The notes: a model not told the origin generated them from the letters alone. A stretch of DNA of 64,000 bases from UBA11612 sp965228575 (GCA_965228575.1 CBDDHW010000072.1:62001-126000), one strand, 5' to 3'. Positions 43,100 to 53,226 are shown, counted from the first letter of the stretch. Made by a program: numbers and translations.

Positions 43100-46000
43100 A
43101 TGGCCGCCCGATTTTCGTTAAACCCAACGCGGCAGGTGCTGCTCTGGGCGACCGCTATATCGACCCTCACCATTCCACTCGCACATGCTGGCGATCTGAC
43201 AGTCACCGAAAATATTACCACGCCGGTAGATACGACATCGGGAGACGGCCAAGGTCCAGGAATCATTATTATTGACTCGAGCGGATCAATCACCGTCAAC
43301 GCGGCAACGCCCATCACTGTTAACAGCGATCACGCCGTAACGAATTTTGGGGGGATCACGACGACCGGGACCGGCGTTAGCGGCATTTTGATCGACACCA
43401 CGACCACCGACCCGGACACTAACACGGACTCAGCACTAAACATCACAAGCGTCGTGGTTAACGATGGCCTTAATCGTGTGTCGATCCCGGAAAACACCTC
43501 CGAAGATTTACCTCAATTCAATTCGGGTATTCGCATAGAAGGGCTTGGGACCTTTACCGGCACGATTACAAACGGTACTCCCGGTACGATCATTTCAGAG
43601 GGAAACACTTCTTACGGCATCTCGGTTGATAGCACCATGATCGGGGATATCGTGAATTCCGGGCTAATTCAAACGCCTGGGAAAAACGCATTCGGGATCA
43701 TAACGACCGGCCATATTACGGGCACCATCGCCAATACCGGAACTATCACCGCCGCCAATGAACTCGGCACCGGCGTGTATATCGGCGGCGGACTCGAGGG
43801 CGCGTTTAGGAACACAGGATTTATTTCTGTTGGAGTTGAGTCCCAACTTACCACCGAAGATGGCTTTAACTTTACTCGCCTACCGGCTCGTCTTGGCCGT
43901 CATGGTTTATGGATTGCCTCTGATATTACTAACGGAGTGCTGCTCGCGGGTAACCGTTTTACCAGGACCGAGACAGCCGCCGACCCTACTGCAGCGGCAG
44001 CAGCCGGCACTGATTCCCTAATCACGTTAGTAGGACAAGGGCCCAGTTTTATGATAGCGCCCGGTGGGCCAAGTCAGTCCATCAGCAACATTTCAATTGG
44101 CCCGCTTGTTGATGAAGATGCAAATGGATTTAGTGTGGTTAATCGCGGCGAAATTCTTGCTATCGGACCCCAAGAGGGTGCAAATGCCGTCGCTTTTGGA
44201 ATCGAGGGAGTCGTCAGTAACGGCGTGGCACATACCTCGACCTTACAGGGCGGGCTTTGGAACGACCACGGCGACATACGCGTATCGGCCGAAGATGCGA
44301 ATGCGACGGCTGTTCGAATTGGAGATCATGGAGTCATCCCCACATTCGTGAACGATGGCGGTATCGCAGCGTTCACGACGGACTCCACGTCTCGCACAGT
44401 TGATGACTTTGTCGGTGAACTTGGTGGCGACGGGTATGCAGTGCTCATCCAGGAACAAGGATTCTTGGGTTCGTTTGAAAATTCCAACACAATCGACGTT
44501 CGCGTGTCAGGACCAACCTCATCAGCTTATGGCATCGTTGATCGCTCTGGAACGCTTACGTCCATTACCAATACTGGCACAATCTTTATGGAAAACCCGG
44601 AGCAAAGCACGGGCGTAAGGATTGCGATCGATACCTCGGCAAACACCTCTGGCGCATCGCTGACAAACACCGGACAAATCACGGGTGATGTTCTACTCGG
44701 CGCAGGAAATCAAACAGTTTCAATCACTGGGGGCACAATTACCGGTGACTTGACCTTCCAGGCGGGCGCGGTGCAGTCGGGAAACAGCACGCTGACGTTG
44801 GACGGCGGCATAGTAACCGGCCGCGTAAACCTCGGGACCGGAAGTCATGCGGTGTCCATCTTGAACGGTGGGACGTTAAACGGTGGATTGATCCAAACCG
44901 GCGGGACAATCGATCTCAATATCGACCAGAGCCAACTGGCGCTCCTCAGCAGCGATCCTATCGATGTCGGCACGGCTGCTTTTAGCAACGGCTCTACACT
45001 CACGTTTGACATCGCAGGAGGTGGACAACCAGGCGGCATTTCCATTCTCGACGCCTCGGGGCAAGTAACGATTGATGCGGATACACAAATATTAGCGACG
45101 GTATCGGGCATTATTGACGACCTTGAAGTCTACACTATCGTTCGCGCGGGCTCACTAGACGTCGGCGCCCCTCTTGGTGACATCGTCACCGTATCCAATT
45201 CGTTCATGAACAATATTGAATTCTCATTCGATGAGAACGACGCAAATGCAATTCAAGTCAGAGTCGACCGTAAGTCGGCTGAGGAACTTGGTCTCGGTCC
45301 AAATTTTTCAACACTCTATAATTCCTTTGCCACGGCGCTAAACAACGACAGACCAGTTGCCGCAGCGCTCTCATCTTTGCAAACAGAAGAGGAATTTAGA
45401 TCAGGGCTACGTCAATTGATGCCCGACACAAGTGGCGCCACCCTACAAGCCGCATTGAACAATCAAGATATGAGCACGGGTATGATTCGCCGGCGTCTTG
45501 TCGCCGTGGCGAAGAATGGTCTACCAAACCACGAGCAAGGCGATATAGCCGGGTTTTGGGCTCAAGCGCTGGGCGGATTTGCTGAGCAAGATGCGAAGGG
45601 TGAGCAACCGGGGTTTTCGATGTGGGGTTTAGGCATCGCTATCGGCGCTGACATGCCGATATTTGACGGCAGCGCTCATATCGGGATCAGTTTTTTGGAA
45701 TCTTGGCAGTCGATAAGCTTAAACGTCATCGACAATACACCGATTGAATTCTATACCACGCAAGTCAGTGCATATGGACGACATCAAAACGAAAATTTTT
45801 ACACACAAGCTATCCTTACCGCTGCTTACAACTCCTATGAGAGGACACGACGCGTTGAGTTCGGCGGTCTTGCGCGCGAAGCACTGGGAAATTGGGATGG
45901 TTATCAATGGGGCGGGTCTGTGGAAACAGGCACGTTCTACAACTGGAATCTCTACCAACTCGCTCCTTATGTGAGAGCTGCGTACGTCAATATCCACGAA

Positions 46001-46381
46001 GACGGCTATACGGAAACTCTCGGCGGAGATGGAATCAATCTGGTCGTTGGAGAAAAAAATACGGATTCCTTACGCGGGTCGGTCGGCTTCACCTTTGACC
46101 GCGATTTCCCGATTTACTTTGACTCATATGCAGAAGCGGTGTTTCGCGCAAATTATACGCGAGACATAATAAATTCTCCGGTTTCACTTACTGCTGATTT
46201 TGTTGCAGGCGACACGCCTTTCACACTCAGAGGCAATAAACGCAATCCCAACCGCATCAATATGGGCATTGGCCTTGCGCATAAAGACAGCTACTCGTCA
46301 GTAAGTGTTGACTATGATACCGAAATTGCGAGTGGTTATATGTCGCACACAGCCGCCTTGACCGCGCGTTTCAGATTCTAG
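43100..46381 (+). CDS. Autotransporter with C-terminal beta-barrel
   Basis: A 1093-residue type V secretion protein. ATG 43100 follows an AAAGG site; the frame opening at 43082 is rejected. There is a signal peptide at about residues 1-30 (cleavage after AHA). The passenger, about 31-800, is a repetitive beta-helix rich in Gly, Thr and Asn, with ITNTGTI/FENSNTID-like turns and collinear LTLDGGIVTGRVNLGTG repeats. The barrel is about 814-1093 (GFWAQALGGFAEQ start) and ends with the aromatic signature ARFRF. It is probably a surface adhesin or enzyme; no catalytic motif is seen. Confidence 0.92.
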   Translation: MAARFSLNPTRQVLLWATAISTLTIPLAHAGDLTVTENITTPVDTTSGDGQGPGIIIIDSSGSITVNAATPITVNSDHAVTNFGGITTTGTGVSGILIDTTTTDPDTNTDSALNITSVVVNDGLNRVSIPENTSEDLPQFNSGIRIEGLGTFTGTITNGTPGTIISEGNTSYGISVDSTMIGDIVNSGLIQTPGKNAFGIITTGHITGTIANTGTITAANELGTGVYIGGGLEGAFRNTGFISVGVESQLTTEDGFNFTRLPARLGRHGLWIASDITNGVLLAGNRFTRTETAADPTAAAAAGTDSLITLVGQGPSFMIAPGGPSQSISNISIGPLVDEDANGFSVVNRGEILAIGPQEGANAVAFGIEGVVSNGVAHTSTLQGGLWNDHGDIRVSAEDANATAVRIGDHGVIPTFVNDGGIAAFTTDSTSRTVDDFVGELGGDGYAVLIQEQGFLGSFENSNTIDVRVSGPTSSAYGIVDRSGTLTSITNTGTIFMENPEQSTGVRIAIDTSANTSGASLTNTGQITGDVLLGAGNQTVSITGGTITGDLTFQAGAVQSGNSTLTLDGGIVTGRVNLGTGSHAVSILNGGTLNGGLIQTGGTIDLNIDQSQLALLSSDPIDVGTAAFSNGSTLTFDIAGGGQPGGISILDASGQVTIDADTQILATVSGIIDDLEVYTIVRAGSLDVGAPLGDIVTVSNSFMNNIEFSFDENDANAIQVRVDRKSAEELGLGPNFSTLYNSFATALNNDRPVAAALSSLQTEEEFRSGLRQLMPDTSGATLQAALNNQDMSTGMIRRRLVAVAKNGLPNHEQGDIAGFWAQALGGFAEQDAKGEQPGFSMWGLGIAIGADMPIFDGSAHIGISFLESWQSISLNVIDNTPIEFYTTQVSAYGRHQNENFYTQAILTAAYNSYERTRRVEFGGLAREALGNWDGYQWGGSVETGTFYNWNLYQLAPYVRAAYVNIHEDGYTETLGGDGINLVVGEKNTDSLRGSVGFTFDRDFPIYFDSYAEAVFRANYTRDIINSPVSLTADFVAGDTPFTLRGNKRNPNRINMGIGLAHKDSYSSVSVDYDTEIASGYMSHTAALTARFRF

Positions 46382-46389
46382 ACTGAAAT

Positions 46390-46881
46390 TTAAAGCTTCG
46401 TAGGGTTGGGAGCGTCGCCGTACACGTCTTTTGGATCAAAAACCTTCTCGGTTTCCTCGAACGTTAATGCATCAACGGCGTTTTGCACGCTGTCCCCAAC
46501 GGGTACAGACCGATAAAAGCACGACCGATATCCGACATGGCAGCTTGCGCCTGATCCATCGACCTTGACACGCAGCCAGACAGCATCCTGGTCGTCGTCA
46601 ATACGCATTTCAACAACGTGTTGCACAAGTCCACTTGTCGCGCCTTTGTGCCACAGCGCGTTCCGACTGCGACTCCAATAGTGCGCTTCCGCTGTTTCTA
46701 TTGTTTTTGCAAGAGCCTCGGCGTTCATATAACCGTGCATGAGCAGCTCACCGGACTCCGCATCTGTCGTCACGACTGGAATAAGACCATCTCCGTCAAA
46801 TCGTGGCGCGAGAGTGACACCCTCCTCGACTTGCTCGACACTTACGCGCGACCCGAACGCAGACTGATTTTGGCTCGTCAT
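46390..46881 (-). CDS. hisI: Phosphoribosyl-AMP cyclohydrolase
   Basis: The third step of histidine synthesis, opening the adenine ring of phosphoribosyl-AMP. The protein has 163 residues from ATG 46881; the frame to 46965 adds an unmatched leader. Signatures: LMHGYMNAEALAKT, AHYWSRSRNALWHKGATSG (about 65-83), IDDDQDAVWLRV (Mg site) and the zinc cysteines in GSGASCHVGYRSCFYR. The fused HisE domain is absent, as usual in alphaproteobacteria. It is convergent with the autotransporter, 8 bases apart. Confidence 0.93.
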   Translation of the reverse strand: MTSQNQSAFGSRVSVEQVEEGVTLAPRFDGDGLIPVVTTDAESGELLMHGYMNAEALAKTIETAEAHYWSRSRNALWHKGATSGLVQHVVEMRIDDDQDAVWLRVKVDGSGASCHVGYRSCFYRSVPVGDSVQNAVDALTFEETEKVFDPKDVYGDAPNPTKL

Positions 46882-47097
46882 AATTTGGTTCCCAGAACTA
46901 CAGGCGATACCCTCTAAATTGGGCACGCTGCTGATGCCGCCTCGGGCTTCATTTGTCAACGCCAAGGCGACCGTTTCTCATAGATGTCTTGCCTTACCAG
47001 GTATTTAAGGCCGCTAGCTGTTTTTGCAATCCCGCAGCCGATGCGCTATAGCCCGCTGGCGCAAGCTTTATATAGGCCCCAAGCGATTCGCTGGCAC

Positions 47098-48483
47098 ATG
47101 TCGTTAACTCTGTACAATACGCTGACCCGCTCAAAACAGACCTTTGAGCCCCTAAATCCTAGCCGGGTAACAATGTATGTTTGTGGGCCAACCGTTTACA
47201 GTCACGCCCATATCGGCAATGCACGACCGGCTGTTGTATTTGACGTGTTGTTTCGCCTTTTACGCCATCGGTATGGGGCGGAAAACGTCGTTTACGCCCG
47301 CAACTTCACTGATATTGACGACAAGATAAATGCCGCAGCCGCTGAACAAAACGTCGCTATCGATGTCATTGCGGCCCGATATAAGGCGGTTTACCAGGAA
47401 GATATGGATGCACTTGGCGTCCTCACACCAAACATCGAGCCGTGCGCGACCGATCATATTACTCAGATGATCGATATGATTAAGCGGCTTGTACGCTCTG
47501 GCCATGCCTACGAAGCAGAAGGACATGTTCTTTTTCATGTCCCATCATTTGAGGGATACGGACAACTCTCTGGCCGCAACCGCGATGATATGATTGCCGG
47601 CGCGCGAGTTGAAGTCGCCCCATACAAAAAAGATCCTGCGGATTTCGTAATGTGGAAACCCTCGACCCCCGACTTGCCCGGCTGGGACAGTCCGTGGGGC
47701 CGCGGCCGCCCGGGTTGGCACATAGAATGCTCCAGCATGATCGAATCTCATTTGGGTGAAACCGTCGATATTCATGGGGGAGGACACGATCTGATCTTTC
47801 CTCATCACGAAAACGAATTGGCGCAAGGAACCTGTGCACATGGGGGGACTCCTTTTGCTCGCCTGTGGATGCACAATGGGTTCTTAACCATGGCCAAAGA
47901 GAAGATGGCCAAATCTGTAGGCAACATCGTTACGGTGCGCGACCTACTGGCGAACCACCGCGGAGAAGCCATTCGGCTGGCGCTGCTTTCTGCGCATTAC
48001 CGTCAACCCTTGGATTGGTCTGAAGATACTGTCCATCAAGCCCAGCGACGCCTGGACGGGCTGTACGACGTTCTCGATCACTTTAGTGACATTCCGGACG
48101 AGGAGACTTTACCCCCGGCAGCGTTCATGGACGCATTGGCCGAAGACATGAATACTCCAAAGGCGCTTGCCGTGCTTTCAGACATGGCCACAACAGCGAA
48201 TGGAAAATCGAAATCCGAAAACCCTCTTGAAACAAAAAATCAAATAAGGGCCGCAGGTAAAATCTTGGGCATTCTTCAACAATCTCCAGATGCTTGGCTC
48301 CGAGACGGATCGGATAGGGAGGGCATTCAAGGCCTGATTGATGCGCGGGAGCGTGCCAGATCGGCCAAGAACTTCGATGAGGCGGACGCAATTCGAGCGC
48401 AATTGACCGAGCGAGGCATCGAAGTGCGCGATCGTCCGGGTGCCAGCCCAAGGTGGCTTCGCCGAAGGGCCTCCAATGACTGA
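47098..48483 (+). CDS. cysS: Cysteinyl-tRNA synthetase
   Basis: A class I aminoacyl-tRNA synthetase of 461 residues. ATG 47098 gives the normal N-terminus (MSLTLYNTLTRSKQTF); the frame from 46984 is an artefact. Signatures: MYVCGPTVYSHAHIGNARP with the zinc Cys and the HIGN site, WHIECSSM, GGGHDLIFPHHENE (zinc ligands), and KEKMAKSVGN, the KMSKS loop in its KMAKS form. Its stop overlaps the start of argE by 8 bases. Confidence 0.96.
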   Translation: MSLTLYNTLTRSKQTFEPLNPSRVTMYVCGPTVYSHAHIGNARPAVVFDVLFRLLRHRYGAENVVYARNFTDIDDKINAAAAEQNVAIDVIAARYKAVYQEDMDALGVLTPNIEPCATDHITQMIDMIKRLVRSGHAYEAEGHVLFHVPSFEGYGQLSGRNRDDMIAGARVEVAPYKKDPADFVMWKPSTPDLPGWDSPWGRGRPGWHIECSSMIESHLGETVDIHGGGHDLIFPHHENELAQGTCAHGGTPFARLWMHNGFLTMAKEKMAKSVGNIVTVRDLLANHRGEAIRLALLSAHYRQPLDWSEDTVHQAQRRLDGLYDVLDHFSDIPDEETLPPAAFMDALAEDMNTPKALAVLSDMATTANGKSKSENPLETKNQIRAAGKILGILQQSPDAWLRDGSDREGIQGLIDARERARSAKNFDEADAIRAQLTERGIEVRDRPGASPRWLRRRASND

Positions 48484-49648
48484 CATGGATGCCCGAACGA
48501 ATGCGTCTATCGCGATGCTCGAAAAGTTGGTGGCGTTCGATACGGTGTCGCGAAACTCCAACCTAAATCTCATCACATTCGTGCAAGACTTACTCTCGCA
48601 ACATGGGATTCACAGCGAACTTGTTCACAACGCCGATCACACCAAAGCCAATCTCCTCGCGACAATCGGACCGCAGGTAGAGGGCGGCATCGTTCTTTCC
48701 GGGCATACCGACGTCGTCCCTATAGACGACCAAGATTGGAGCACGGATCCGTTTACGGTCGTGGAAAAAAATGGCCGTCTTTATGGCCGCGGCACGGCGG
48801 ATATGAAGGCATTTATCGCCATTATTCTCGGTGCGTTGGAAACCACGGTTCGCGCCCCTCTCAAAGCGCCGATTCACCTCGCATTTTCATACGATGAAGA
48901 AGTCGGTTGCATCGGCGTGCCGTCGCTCATCAAAGTTCTGAACGCTTCGGTGCCAAAACCGCGCGCAGTCATCGTCGGCGAGCCCACCAACATGAAAGTC
49001 GTCAGTGCCCAAAAGGGAATTACAGACGTTCGCACGGTTGTCATTGGTCATGAGGCTCATTCGTCGCAAACCCATCGCGGCGTGAGCGCCGTTATGGTTG
49101 CAGCAGAACTTATTCAATTTATTGAGAATATGGCATCTGAGGCAACGGCGGCTGGAGATCATGACCATCACTTCGAGCCGCACCATACAACAATTACAGC
49201 CAATATTATCGAAGGAGGAACCGCGGTTAACATATTGGCTGGTCACTGCGCATTTCATTGGGATATTCGGTCTCTACCGTCTGACGATCCCGTCGCCTAC
49301 GTTGAAAGATTTAGCAAACACTGCGAGGAAGTCGTACTTCCTCGCTTGCGTGCAATCGCTCCGGGTTGCCGCATTGAATCGACAGTTCAAGCGAATGCGC
49401 CACCTCTACGTTTCGAAGAAAACTCTGATGCAGAACAAATATGCCGGATGTTAACAGGCGACAATGAGGTGAGAGCCGTCAGCTATGCCGCAGAAGCTGG
49501 TCATTTTCAAAAGCACGAGTTGTCAGCCGTGATCTGTGGTCCGGGAGACATATCCCAAGCTCACCAGCCCGACGAGTATATATCACGCGATCAAATCGCA
49601 CTCGGTACACAGTTTTTCTATGATCTGATAAACCACCTTAGCCGCTGA
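48476..49648 (+). CDS. argE: Acetylornithine deacetylase
   Basis: An M20-family metallohydrolase of 390 residues that releases acetate from N-acetylornithine in arginine synthesis. Metal ligands are visible in LSGHTDVVP, LYGRGTADMKAF and the catalytic FSYDEEVGCIGVPS; further motifs are VGEPTNMKVV and AEAGHFQKHELSAVICGPG. ATG 48476 overlaps the end of cysS (frame opening at 48440 is rejected). Other M20 enzymes (succinyl-diaminopimelate desuccinylase) are possible, but the ArgE pattern fits best. Confidence 0.88.
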   Translation: MTDMDARTNASIAMLEKLVAFDTVSRNSNLNLITFVQDLLSQHGIHSELVHNADHTKANLLATIGPQVEGGIVLSGHTDVVPIDDQDWSTDPFTVVEKNGRLYGRGTADMKAFIAIILGALETTVRAPLKAPIHLAFSYDEEVGCIGVPSLIKVLNASVPKPRAVIVGEPTNMKVVSAQKGITDVRTVVIGHEAHSSQTHRGVSAVMVAAELIQFIENMASEATAAGDHDHHFEPHHTTITANIIEGGTAVNILAGHCAFHWDIRSLPSDDPVAYVERFSKHCEEVVLPRLRAIAPGCRIESTVQANAPPLRFEENSDAEQICRMLTGDNEVRAVSYAAEAGHFQKHELSAVICGPGDISQAHQPDEYISRDQIALGTQFFYDLINHLSR

Positions 49649-49662
49649 TCGGGAACCGCGCC

Positions 49663-50700
49663 TCAATCCTTTTTATCTGAATCGCTGTCTTTTTTTGCCG
49701 GCGGCGGTGGGCTGTATTTGTTTTTAGATACGATACTCTTTCCAGTATCAAACCTCTGTGCCAAGAGCTTGTAAGTCGCAGAAAGAGCACGATCAATGTC
49801 CTGGCTCCTTACCAACGCCAAATTTTTCCACTTGTCGATCACGGGATCCCATTCCATTAAAATGTAATGAAGATCGTCTCTGGCTTGGCGCACCGAGGCC
49901 ACAACCTCGTTGATCGACATTAGCGCACCGAGCACATCTGCCGATTCTGCATCGACGTTGTTTAGGATGTCATCCACCTCCCCCAAACCCATACCTAAAA
50001 GAGTCTTAATACGGCTAATGTCAGCCGACGTTCGTATGTCGTCGTTATAAATTTTTTTGAGCACTTCAAGGTTTTTTCTAATTTTCCTGACTTCAAAAGT
50101 CCGCTCTCGTAGAGCCTCGATATAACAAAGCTCTCGCGCCAACGTCTCAATATGATCGACGACTTTTTCTGATTCATTTTCCTTAAGCCCCATCGCCACG
50201 GCGGCCTTTTTAAACGCATCTACAAGAGCTTTTTTGTTTTCATCGCTTGAGAGAATTTTTTGCAGATCGTCTTGTCCACCATAACTTACCGGTTTTCCGC
50301 TCATCCAAGACAAGAGCTGAACTTGGATACGATCACGGGCGATTTGTTTGTGCCTCTTCGCGACGGTCCATGACGCCGTTCCATTGAGAACTTCGTTGGG
50401 AATCTCATCTCCAGGACGGATATCGGGAACGTATTTGAGACCGTCTGTGGCGCGATTAATCAACTGATCGTCGTGACTTCCCTCGGCAATAAAAAAGGTT
50501 TTCCGCAAATCTTTGAGAGAGATGTACGCTTGCCCCGCCCCCATATCGACAGCAAACATCGCCTCCTTCGCCTTTCCCTTTAGTGCGAAGTGAGCCCCAG
50601 GCGCTTGAAACACGCGCGCCTGAAAATCAAAGTGCGTGCTGCGGAGACCTTGCGGCTTACTTGCGTCGTTAGAGTCTGGGGACGTATCTGCCGGCGTCAT
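49663..50700 (-). CDS. Hypothetical protein (unrecognised)
   Basis: A 345-residue soluble protein that I cannot assign. The N-terminus is Asp/Ser-rich and disordered. Residues about 25-120 look like a beta-rich domain (FALKGKAKEAMFAVDMGAGQ, then DLRKTFFIAEGSHDD). The rest is helical with long charged helices (about 150-310), suggesting a coiled coil, and the tail is Lys/Asp-rich. No signal peptide or TM segment is seen. It may be a PilZ-related or motor-associated protein given its acid-base helices, but that is a guess. It is convergent with argE. Confidence 0.6.
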   Translation of the reverse strand: MTPADTSPDSNDASKPQGLRSTHFDFQARVFQAPGAHFALKGKAKEAMFAVDMGAGQAYISLKDLRKTFFIAEGSHDDQLINRATDGLKYVPDIRPGDEIPNEVLNGTASWTVAKRHKQIARDRIQVQLLSWMSGKPVSYGGQDDLQKILSSDENKKALVDAFKKAAVAMGLKENESEKVVDHIETLARELCYIEALRERTFEVRKIRKNLEVLKKIYNDDIRTSADISRIKTLLGMGLGEVDDILNNVDAESADVLGALMSINEVVASVRQARDDLHYILMEWDPVIDKWKNLALVRSQDIDRALSATYKLLAQRFDTGKSIVSKNKYSPPPPAKKDSDSDKKD

Positions 50701-50803
50701 AAATCCATATCCAAAACTTCAGCGGCCAATAGGCAAGTTACTTCACCCAGCCACACCATCACAAGTCGGCGCGCTGAATTGCGATCAGCGACAAACAAAT
50801 CGG

Positions 50804-50877
50804 TGGAGCGGGTGAAGGGAATCGAACCCTCGTCTAAAGCTTGGGAAGCTTTCGTTCTACCATTGAACTACACCCGC
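50804..50877 (-). tRNA. tRNA-Gly (anticodon CCC)
   Basis: Minus-strand cloverleaf. The acceptor stem GCGGGTG pairs with CACCCGC, the anticodon stem is AAAGC/GCTTT with loop TTCCCAA (anticodon CCC, 50843-50845), and the T-arm reads GAGGGTTCGATTCCCTT. The TCCA end is encoded. It closely resembles E. coli glyU. Confidence 0.95.
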
Positions 50878-51016
50878 GCTTAGTTTGTACACACGCCGTA
50901 TTTGTTTAGGGGACAGCGTGAGTACCATATATCGGCGCGACGGAAAATCTAAGAAACAGCCTTCGCGTGGCACTGCTGAGCGCGTAGACTACCGTATACG
51001 GCACTGGAGCACTTCT

Positions 51017-51511
51017 ATGGATTTATGGTCGCTGAGCTGCCTGATCGTATTGGCGGCGGGTCTACTAGCGTTATCAATTATCGACCTTCGAACTGGGTAT
51101 CTGCCCGACTCCCTTCAAATTGCACTCGCGGCAGCGGGCATTGGCATACTTATTGTCGGGTCTCCATTACACATCTCTTGGCAGCTTGCCGCTCTCGGCG
51201 CGTTGCTCAATGGTGGCATTTTCTGGGCGTTGCGCTGGGGTATCAGCCGCCTTAAGGGCCGTGAGGCCATGGGACTCGGCGATGTAAAGCTTGTCGCCGT
51301 GGGAGGGCTATGGTTGGGGCCATTCGCCCTACCTTACATCATGGCCGCGGGCGGTGTGCTCACATTAGCCGGGGCGGGAATTGTAACCGCTGTTACAAGA
51401 CGCGCTGTGTGGCGCGGAGAAATGCCCTTAGGTCCTGGACTGGCAGTGGGCATTTTAGGAACCTTCATCGTCAATTTGCTCCGTCCGTCGTGGCTTCCAT
51501 TAACGTACTAA
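51017..51511 (+). CDS. Short A24-family prepilin peptidase
   Basis: A 164-residue integral membrane aspartic protease. The two catalytic aspartates lie in SIIDLRTGYLPD (about 20-31) and GLGDVKLVAVGG (about 80-91). Four to five hydrophobic segments are present. It lacks the N-terminal cysteine-rich methylase domain of PilD, like CpaA/TadV-type enzymes. ATG 51017 is chosen; the longer frame to 50885 overlaps the tRNA region. It cleaves prepilin leaders; no pilin gene is adjacent. Confidence 0.84.
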   Translation: MDLWSLSCLIVLAAGLLALSIIDLRTGYLPDSLQIALAAAGIGILIVGSPLHISWQLAALGALLNGGIFWALRWGISRLKGREAMGLGDVKLVAVGGLWLGPFALPYIMAAGGVLTLAGAGIVTAVTRRAVWRGEMPLGPGLAVGILGTFIVNLLRPSWLPLTY

Positions 51512-51524
51512 TCTCGCGCACAGC

Positions 51525-53135
51525 ATGACCCGCTCACCTCACATCCTGTGTTACGCACCATACACAACCTGGTCTATTCACAGCGCTCGCCAAGTCACAA
51601 TACTTCAGGCGCTACGCGTGCGAGGCTGCACCGTAAGCTACGTTGCGTGCGACGGCGCCTACACCGATTGCGATATTACACAGCAAGCGACGGGGGCGGT
51701 TGCTGCGCGAGACAATTCGACATGCTTGACCTGCCAAGCGTCCGTTGCCGCGCGGCTCGCAACATGGAAAATGCCATACCGTTGGATCGGCCGCTGGATC
51801 AATCGCGAAGATGAAATTGAAGCGCGCAACTGGATCTTAAATATGGAGGCGGTAAATTTTCCATCGGCCGCATACAACCAATGGAAAATTGGTGAGTGGG
51901 TAAAATCTAGCGTTCACACCCACTTTAGAGTCAATACTCTAGACTTGAACGACCCAAAGATTGCCGCGACTTATGGCAGTTATCTGTATAGCGGCCTGCT
52001 GGCGTCACTCGCATTGTCCCGCCTCATGGATGAAGAGAAACCGGATGCGCAGTTGTTGTTTAACGGCCGCATGTCCTCGACCCGCATCGCTCTAGAGCTC
52101 GCCAAAGAACGAGGGATCCGAACGATTTGCGAAGAACGATGCCCGGTTGTTGGACGCGTTCGCCTTTTTGACAATGCCAATTGTCTCAGCGTCGAGGACA
52201 CGGATGTCTTGTGGGATGCATGGAAAGACACGCCTCTTTCGCGAGAAGAAATCGAAGAGCTAGCTACATTTTTGCGATCGCGCTGGCACGGCAACTTGAA
52301 AGACGTCGCAGTATTCAGCCACAAAATGCAGCCCGAGACGAATGTAAGAACTCAGCTCAATTTGTCTGCAGACAGGCCAGTATGGGTTCTCTTTACATCA
52401 AGCATGGACGAAACCATCGACAAACCGAGAAAAGAAGGGGTCTTTCCAAGCCACCAAGCTTGGGTAGAGGCGACCGTCGAATACGCTCGTAGAAATCCAA
52501 AGGTTCAACTTCTTATCCGTGTGCACCCAAACGCGGGCGGGAGCAAAGCCCTAGGGCGAAATTCTCAAGATGAAGAATTTTATAAAAACCTCGCCGCGCG
52601 GGCACCGGAAAACGTTCAGGTTCTCGACAGTGACAACCCGACAAGCAGCTATACATTGGCCGCAGTCGCTGATGTCGGGTTTATCTGGTATTCGACAATC
52701 GGACTCGAAATGGCGGCTATGGGTAAACCGGTTGTACGCGCGGGACGATCTTGGCTAGCGTATGCAGATTTTATGTACAGTGCATCGAGCATCGAATCCT
52801 ATGAAGCGCTCCTTGACAGATTAATTGGCATTTCTGGCAAAACATTCGAAATCGACCGCCTGGTGGGCGCGTGGCGCTTTGCATACGTATGGTTCTATAG
52901 GCAATCCATTCCTTTTCCGCTCGTAAATCAGCCCGATTGGTACGTAGGCGATCCGATATACGAGAGTATCGATGAGCTTAAACCTGGACGGGATGACGGG
53001 TTGGATCGAATTTGCAGTGTCTTTATCGACAAAATGCCCCTCTACGGCCCGGCGGACCCGCCTTCATCTCGCCACAAAAATGTCGAGACTGAAGAAATCT
53101 CGACGCACGCCGCACAACTCATAAAGTGTGAATAA
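51525..53135 (+). CDS. Putative surface-polysaccharide glycosyltransferase-like protein
   Basis: A 536-residue protein with a GT-B-like layout. The N-terminal part reads HILCYAPYTTWSIHSARQ..., then a Cys pair in NSTCLTCQASV (about 64-74). The C-terminal Rossmann half has PVWVLFTSSMDETIDKP, LIRVHPNAGGSKAL and the donor-like VGFIWYSTIGLEMAAMGKPV (about 381-400). This resembles capsule and CDP-glycerol-type transferases. It begins 13 bases after the peptidase and is probably in the same transcript. Substrates unknown. Confidence 0.65.
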   Translation: MTRSPHILCYAPYTTWSIHSARQVTILQALRVRGCTVSYVACDGAYTDCDITQQATGAVAARDNSTCLTCQASVAARLATWKMPYRWIGRWINREDEIEARNWILNMEAVNFPSAAYNQWKIGEWVKSSVHTHFRVNTLDLNDPKIAATYGSYLYSGLLASLALSRLMDEEKPDAQLLFNGRMSSTRIALELAKERGIRTICEERCPVVGRVRLFDNANCLSVEDTDVLWDAWKDTPLSREEIEELATFLRSRWHGNLKDVAVFSHKMQPETNVRTQLNLSADRPVWVLFTSSMDETIDKPRKEGVFPSHQAWVEATVEYARRNPKVQLLIRVHPNAGGSKALGRNSQDEEFYKNLAARAPENVQVLDSDNPTSSYTLAAVADVGFIWYSTIGLEMAAMGKPVVRAGRSWLAYADFMYSASSIESYEALLDRLIGISGKTFEIDRLVGAWRFAYVWFYRQSIPFPLVNQPDWYVGDPIYESIDELKPGRDDGLDRICSVFIDKMPLYGPADPPSSRHKNVETEEISTHAAQLIKCE

Positions 53136-53152
53136 CGATTGAGAGTGATACG

Positions 53153-53181
53153 TTCACTTATAGGGTAAAAAACTCTATGCT
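53153..53181 (+). promoter_or_regulatory. Candidate promoter of the small exported protein gene
   Basis: TTCACT (53153-53158) and TATGCT (53176-53181) lie 17 bases apart, each matching 4 of 6 consensus positions. A short hairpin, TGGAGC/GCTCCA (53181-53203), sits in the expected leader. Sequence likeness only. Confidence 0.3.
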
Positions 53182-53226
53182 GGAGCAAACTTGGAAAGCT
53201 CCATCATTTGATTGCCGCAGGAAAAA

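Noticed and set aside
50590..50883. Plus-strand frame with VKGIEPSSKAWEAFVLPLNYTRA
   Set aside because: It is the antisense translation of tRNA-Gly, another familiar artefact.
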